Assembly: GCA_013331265.1 (NCBI GenBank)
Contig: DUGS01000082.1
Span: forward strand, 323-7,997
Direction: 5' to 3'
Length of the DNA stretch: 7,675 nt
From: Methanosarcina sp.
GTDB taxonomy: Archaea; Halobacteriota; Methanosarcinia; Methanosarcinales; Methanosarcinaceae
Shown here: in pieces, positions 4,139-7,675 of the stretch
Numbering within the stretch: the first letter of the stretch is position 1
Layout: the number at the start of each line of letters is the position of its first letter
Translations under genes and position numbers: made by a program
The notes under the pieces: model-generated
Seen by the model: the letters and a program-made list of their open reading frames with translations, nothing else
Database searches by the model: none
What the model was told of the DNA's origin: nothing

Positions 4139-6429
4139 CTGAGGTGGATAAATCGATTATAAAACTTAAGGTTGCAGAAGCCGATCAACGGGATGTAGGG
4201 AAAGGAATTGTCCGGATTGATGAAAAATTTCGAGAGACGTTGGGCCTGAAGCCCTTTGATGTTGTGGAAATCAAAGGTGGAAAATCAACTTCCGCCCTTA
4301 TAGGCCGTCCTTATCCCAGTGATGCCGGGCTTGATATTGTCCGTATGGACGGGCTTATCCGCATGAACGCAAAGACGAGCATAGGGGAGTATGTGGAAAT
4401 CCGGAAAGCTGAATGGAAAGAAGCAAAACATGTGACTCTGGCTCCTGTAGCCCAGGGCATGCAGATCTATGCTCCGAGTGAGACTCTCAAAGCCGTATTC
4501 ATGAACCGTACGGTTTCAAAAGGGGATTTTATTTCCACAACCAGCTTAAGGAGATCCCATGACAGAGACATGTTCAGCAAGGGGCTCATGTTCGAGGACT
4601 TTTTCCAGGACTTTTTCGGGCAGGGTTTCGGGCCCTCATTCGGGCTCGGAGAGATAAAACTTCAGGTGGTATCAACTTCTCCTCCAGGGATAGTAAAAAT
4701 TACGGATTTGACGCAGGTCGAGCTTATGCCGGAAGCTATGGAAATCCCTCCCGAGCAGACCATTCCTACTGTAATGTACGAAGACCTTGGGGGGATCAAG
4801 GACGCTATCTCCAAGGTCAGAGAAATGATCGAACTTCCCCTGAAACATCCTGAACTCTTTGACAGGCTGGGGATCGATGCCCCCAAGGGAGTGTTGCTCC
4901 ATGGTCCGCCCGGAACAGGCAAGACCATGCTTGCAAAGGCGGTTGCAAACGAGTCTGACGCCTACTTTATTTCCATAAACGGCCCGGAAATCATGTCCAA
5001 GTACTATGGTGAGTCCGAAAAGGCTATCAGGGATATATTCGAAGAAGCTGAAAAGAACGCACCTGCAATTATCTTCCTGGATGAGATTGACTCCATTGCT
5101 CCTAAAAGGGCTGAAGTAACCGGAGAGGTTGAAAGGAGAGTAGTCGCCCAACTCCTTTCCCTGATGGACGGGCTTAAGGCCCGCAAGAACGTGATTGTCA
5201 TAGGGGCAACCAACCGTCCTGAAGCCCTTGATATCGCACTCCGCCGTCCTGGAAGGTTTGACCGGGAGATTGAGCTGAGGGTTCCTGACACGGAAGGAAG
5301 GCTTGAGATTTTCCAGATCCATACAAGGGGCATGCCTCTTGCAGAAAACGTAAACCTGATGGATTTTGCTCGGATAACTTACGGGTTTGTGGGAGCCGAT
5401 ATTGCTGCACTCTGCAGGGAAGCGGCCATGAGTGCACTGAGGCAGATTTTACCGAAAATTAACCTTAAAGAGCCTGAAATCCCAAAAGAGATCCTCGATT
5501 CCCTTCAGGTCACAAGGGAAGACTTTGAAAATGCCCTGAAAGATGTCCAGCCCTCTGCAATAAGAGAAATCCTTATAGAGATCCCCAATGTCAGCTGGGA
5601 CGATGTGGGTGGTCTGGAAAATGTAAAATCCCTCCTGAAAGAAGCTGTGGAATGGCCGCTTAAAAACCCCGAATCTTTCCGGGACATAGGGGTGGAAGCA
5701 CCCAAAGGCGTGCTACTCTATGGACCTCCAGGCACCGGAAAGACCCTTATTGCAAAAGCCATTGCCCATGAGTCCGATTCCAACTTCATCACAGCTAAAG
5801 GGAGCGACCTGCTCTCCAAGTGGTATGGGGAGTCCGAAAAGCGGATTGCGGAAGTTTTCATGCGGGCACGGCAGGTTGCTCCTGCAATCATTTTCTTAGA
5901 CGAACTGGATTCCCTCGCACCCGTACGTGGAGTTTCCGCAGGAGAGCCTCATGTGACAGCCAGGATCTTAAACCAGCTCCTTTCCGAAATGGACGGGCTC
6001 GAAGAACTTCGGAATGTTGTGGTGCTGGGCGCCACCAACCGCCCTGACATCATTGACCCTGCCCTGATCCGTCCCGGACGCTTTGATGAACTCATCCTGG
6101 TGCCTATTCCGGATGAGGGAGCCAGGAGGGAAATTTTCAAAGTGCACACAAAAAAGATGTCCCTTGGAAAGGATGTAGACATCGAAGAACTTGTATCTCT
6201 TACCGACCAGTACACAGGTGCAGATATAGCATCTGTGTGCAAAAAGGCAGGAAGGTTTGCGCTCCGGGAAGATATACACGCAAAAAGCGTCAACCAGAAA
6301 CACTTCCTGAAAGCAATTGAAGAAACAGGTCCTTCGGTTACCCCTGACACCATGAAATACTACGAGGCGATCAAAGGCGAACTGAGAAAGAGAAAATCAA
6401 AGGAAATAGAGAGTCCCTACTATATCTGA
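4135..6429 (+). CDS. cdc48: Cdc48/VAT-type two-ring AAA+ ATPase (p97 homologue)
   Basis: This 764-residue cytosolic unfoldase matches the family's usual length. It forms hexamers and pulls proteins through a central pore, feeding the 20S proteasome or remodelling complexes. The N-domain (about 5-200) has the double-psi barrel and second subdomain, with a Phe/Gly-rich stretch (152-172). D1 has Walker A GPPGTGKT (257-264), Walker B IIFLDEID (312-319) and arginine fingers R371 and R374. D2 has GPPGTGKT (530-537), FLDELD (587-592) and arginine fingers R646 and R649. Both rings carry aromatic pore loops (KYYG at 289-292, KWYG at 562-565), so both probably grip substrate. All key ATPase residues are present. 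The C-terminus is YYI, which fits the HbYX proteasome-docking pattern. The TTG start is chosen from the GGAGGG before it; no ATG lies near in frame. Confidence 0.96.
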   Translation: MTEVDKSIIKLKVAEADQRDVGKGIVRIDEKFRETLGLKPFDVVEIKGGKSTSALIGRPYPSDAGLDIVRMDGLIRMNAKTSIGEYVEIRKAEWKEAKHVTLAPVAQGMQIYAPSETLKAVFMNRTVSKGDFISTTSLRRSHDRDMFSKGLMFEDFFQDFFGQGFGPSFGLGEIKLQVVSTSPPGIVKITDLTQVELMPEAMEIPPEQTIPTVMYEDLGGIKDAISKVREMIELPLKHPELFDRLGIDAPKGVLLHGPPGTGKTMLAKAVANESDAYFISINGPEIMSKYYGESEKAIRDIFEEAEKNAPAIIFLDEIDSIAPKRAEVTGEVERRVVAQLLSLMDGLKARKNVIVIGATNRPEALDIALRRPGRFDREIELRVPDTEGRLEIFQIHTRGMPLAENVNLMDFARITYGFVGADIAALCREAAMSALRQILPKINLKEPEIPKEILDSLQVTREDFENALKDVQPSAIREILIEIPNVSWDDVGGLENVKSLLKEAVEWPLKNPESFRDIGVEAPKGVLLYGPPGTGKTLIAKAIAHESDSNFITAKGSDLLSKWYGESEKRIAEVFMRARQVAPAIIFLDELDSLAPVRGVSAGEPHVTARILNQLLSEMDGLEELRNVVVLGATNRPDIIDPALIRPGRFDELILVPIPDEGARREIFKVHTKKMSLGKDVDIEELVSLTDQYTGADIASVCKKAGRFALREDIHAKSVNQKHFLKAIEETGPSVTPDTMKYYEAIKGELRKRKSKEIESPYYI

Positions 6430-6476
6430 GTATTTTAAAACGTAAAACTGTTTGAGGGAGCTCTGTTTTCTGTTGA

Positions 6477-6545
6477 TTTTTTGTTATTTATTCAACTTTT
6501 TTAGTCATTCTATTCTTTTTTATCACTAAAACATGAATTTTTTTT
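6477..6545 (+). terminator. Multiple T-runs after cdc48
   Basis: T-runs at 6477-6482, 6497-6502, 6516-6521 and an eight-T run at 6538-6545 follow the gene. This is a typical archaeal terminator cluster and separates cdc48 from the next gene. Confidence 0.55.
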
Positions 6546-6578
6546 ACTGTCTCGGTGTTATTCTTCTTAATAAGCGGT

Positions 6579-6590
6579 TATTTATAAATA
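6579..6590. promoter_or_regulatory. 12-bp perfect palindrome TATTTATAAATA, bidirectional box A candidate
   Basis: The palindrome contains box A-like TTTATA on both strands. On the plus strand it would set a start near 6611. It is followed by AATTACTCAT (6592-6601), a 10-mer also found on the minus strand between box and start of small RNA copy 2. Confidence 0.35.
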
Positions 6591-6657
6591 GAATTACTCA
6601 TTGACAACCTGCTTCAAAGGACATTTCTGGAATAAAATTAAGCGGCTCCAAAAGTCA

Positions 6658-6665
6658 TTTATATA
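6658..6665 (+). promoter_or_regulatory. Box A (TTTATATA) of the XRE-CBS regulator gene
   Basis: This is an exact box A consensus with an A-rich stretch upstream. It predicts a start near 6688 and a leader of about 40 bases with no Shine-Dalgarno sequence. A second candidate, TTAAATAT (6697-6704), is centred about 27 bp before the ATG and would give a leaderless mRNA. Confidence 0.5.
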
Positions 6666-6727
6666 TAAACTCTTCAAAATATGTTAACCAATGCCATTAA
6701 ATATCATAATTACTATCGGTAATATAT

Positions 6728-7291
6728 ATGCAGCTTCCAACACCCGAAGATCTTAAAAAAAGAAGAAATGAACTCGGGCTTACCCAGAGCGATCTGGCTA
6801 AAAGGGCAGGCGTAAGCCAGCCACTCATAGCCCGTATAGAATCGGGAGATGTAGATCCAAGGCTCTCAACGGTCAGGAAAATCCTTGATGCTTTTGAGGA
6901 AGCTGAGAAGGAGCGGCAGATTATCATAAGGGACCTGATGCATTCCCCTGTACTTCATGTTTCTCCTGAAGACTCAGTAGAAGAGGTAGTAAACCTTATG
7001 CATGTTCATGGGTTTTCACAGATTCCCGTGCTTGATAAGGGTATTCCGGTTGGAAGTGTTTCGGAGGATATGATCGTAAGACTGATGGCCGAAAGCAAGA
7101 AAAAATCTATCTCTCAGTTGAAAGTTTCAGGGATAATGGGGGAATCGTTCCCGACAGTGTCTCCAGGTATCTCAATCTCAGTAGTTTCGTATATACTCGA
7201 AGGAAACCCTGCTGTACTTGTGGTAGAAAAAGGAGCAGTCGTGGGCGTTGTAACAAAACACGATGTGATGACGCTCCTTAAGGGCAAATGA
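6728..7291 (+). CDS. XRE-family HTH protein with two CBS domains
   Basis: This is a predicted 187-residue ligand-responsive transcription regulator. An XRE/Cro-type helix-turn-helix sits at the N-terminus: LTQSDLAKRAGVSQPLIARIE, about 18-38, is the HTH core. Two CBS domains follow, at about 65-120 (MHSPVLHVSPEDSVEEVV to VGSVSEDMIVRLM) and 128-186 (GIMGESFPTVSPGISI to VVGVVTKHDVMTLL). Paired CBS domains form a Bateman module, which commonly binds adenine nucleotides or S-adenosyl ligands; the ligand here cannot be told. This HTH-CBS architecture is common in methanogens and other archaea. The ATG at 6728 is in the expected place for the family, yet no ribosome binding site precedes it, which suggests leaderless or weakly initiated translation. 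The gene is monocistronic by its surroundings. Confidence 0.9.
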   Translation: MQLPTPEDLKKRRNELGLTQSDLAKRAGVSQPLIARIESGDVDPRLSTVRKILDAFEEAEKERQIIIRDLMHSPVLHVSPEDSVEEVVNLMHVHGFSQIPVLDKGIPVGSVSEDMIVRLMAESKKKSISQLKVSGIMGESFPTVSPGISISVVSYILEGNPAVLVVEKGAVVGVVTKHDVMTLLKGK

Positions 7292-7430
7292 GTTTATTCC
7301 TTTTTCCTTCTTCCTTAAATATCGAAATCTGAAATTGAACTGGGAAAGCACATGAATTATATAGTAGGATTCATTTAAACCTGAACCCTTGATTTAATTT
7401 AGTGATCAACCTATCTTATATGATCCTAAA
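7292..7430. other. Spacer after the regulator, pyrimidine-rich terminator
   Basis: A T/C-rich tract (7295-7318) directly after the stop probably ends the regulator transcript. The rest is AT-rich. A small ATGAAT/ATTCAT inverted repeat lies near 7351-7373. No gene is seen. Confidence 0.4.
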
Positions 7431-7439
7431 AGATGGCAA

Positions 7440-7494
7440 GTGTGGCCGAAAATGCATCAGGGCATGAAGCACTGCGTAGCCCTCATGGCACACC
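7440..7494 (+). ncRNA. Candidate structured RNA upstream of the aminotransferase gene
   Basis: The two ends pair as GTGTG (7440-7444) / CACAC (7489-7493), extended by CC/GG across a bulged G. Inside, AGGGC (7459-7463) / GCCCT (7479-7483) continues after a C-C mismatch with CAT/ATG. The region is clearly GC-richer than its surroundings. A weak TATA-like TTATATGA (7416-7423) would place a start within about 6 bases of 7440. It could be a small RNA, a leader element of the next gene, or an imperfect DNA palindrome. I do not recognise it. Confidence 0.35.
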
Positions 7495-7512
7495 ATATTT
7501 ATGAAAATTATT

Positions 7513-7532
7513 ACCCTGAATTATTTCGGGGT
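7513..7532 (+). other. 8-bp hairpin with TTAT loop in the aminotransferase leader
   Basis: ACCCTGAA (7513-7520) pairs with TTCGGGGT (7525-7532) through eight pairs including one T-G, with loop TTAT. No T-run follows, so it is not a plain terminator. It lies about 95 bases before the next start codon. Confidence 0.5.
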
Positions 7533-7625
7533 TGTATGATTGAAAATTATAGGTTTACGTAAATTTCTTAATAAATAATATTCAAAAGTGAGTTAGTTTT
7601 TAAATAAATGTGGAGCATAAAAAAT

Positions 7626-7675
7626 ATGGATCTGGAAGATACCCTTCTCATGATGCCTGGTCCCGTACCTGTTGC
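7626..7675 (+). CDS. Class V aminotransferase, first 16 codons (3' end outside window)
   Basis: The visible protein start is MDLEDTLLMMPGPVPV. The LLMxPGPVPV block near the N-terminus is typical of the pyridoxal-phosphate alanine-glyoxylate/serine-pyruvate aminotransferase group of archaea. A GGAG (7612-7615) lies 10 bases before the ATG, a slightly long but usable spacing. Catalytic residues are outside the window, so substrate cannot be judged. Only 50 bases are visible, which limits confidence. Confidence 0.72.
   Translation, partial: MDLEDTLLMMPGPVPV

Noticed and set aside
4672..5322. 216-codon open frame antisense to cdc48
   Set aside because: It lies wholly opposite a well-conserved AAA+ coding sequence. 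Its translation shows no domain and it has no start signals.

Overview
The window looks like a piece of a Methanosarcina-type (methanogenic euryarchaeal) chromosome. The evidence is the gene content: a replication factor C large subunit, a two-ring Cdc48/VAT-type AAA+ ATPase, an XRE-plus-CBS regulator, a tRNA with no encoded CCA, archaeal box A (TTTATATA-like) promoters, oligo-T terminators, TTG/GTG starts and long AT-rich spacers. The genus is inferred from protein flavour and codon style; no search was run.

Layout. Positions 1-1450 hold the 3' part of rfcL, ending in a PCNA-interacting peptide. Positions 1451-2974 form a 1.5 kb spacer without a credible protein gene. It carries three copies of a 74-90 bp element bounded by inverted GTGAGCGG(GT)/(AC)CCGCTCAC arms (1661-1742, 2031-2120, 2582-2655), plus a GC-rich hairpin island, short tandem duplications and terminators. 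Positions 2975-3048 are tRNA-Val(UAC). Positions 3303-3530 encode a 75-residue winged-helix protein behind a long structured leader. Positions 3749-4021 are the wreck of a flavodoxin-fold FMN reductase gene, with a 20-bp duplication of its start region. Positions 4135-6429 are cdc48, which ends in a proteasome-docking-like tail. Positions 6728-7291 are an XRE/CBS regulator without a Shine-Dalgarno sequence. After a structured 330 bp spacer, a class V aminotransferase gene starts at 7626 and leaves the window.

The most interesting item is the three-copy element. On the minus strand each copy is preceded by a TATTTATA box whose centre lies 26.5-28.5 bp before the first G of GTGAGCGG, which is the normal archaeal TATA-to-start distance. 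I therefore read the copies as three independently promoted small RNA genes. Their two ends pair perfectly or nearly so, and the closed loop is C-rich with repeated CCCCAA in copies 2 and 3. The opposite DNA strand has G-quadruplex potential. I do not recognise this family. C-rich loops could in principle bind G-rich ribosome binding sites.

The protein genes look like separate transcription units rather than one operon: each has its own promoter-like sequence or a T-rich terminator between it and its neighbour. RfcL (clamp loading) and Cdc48 (protein unfolding) are housekeeping functions. The two small DNA-binding proteins have no evident targets here.
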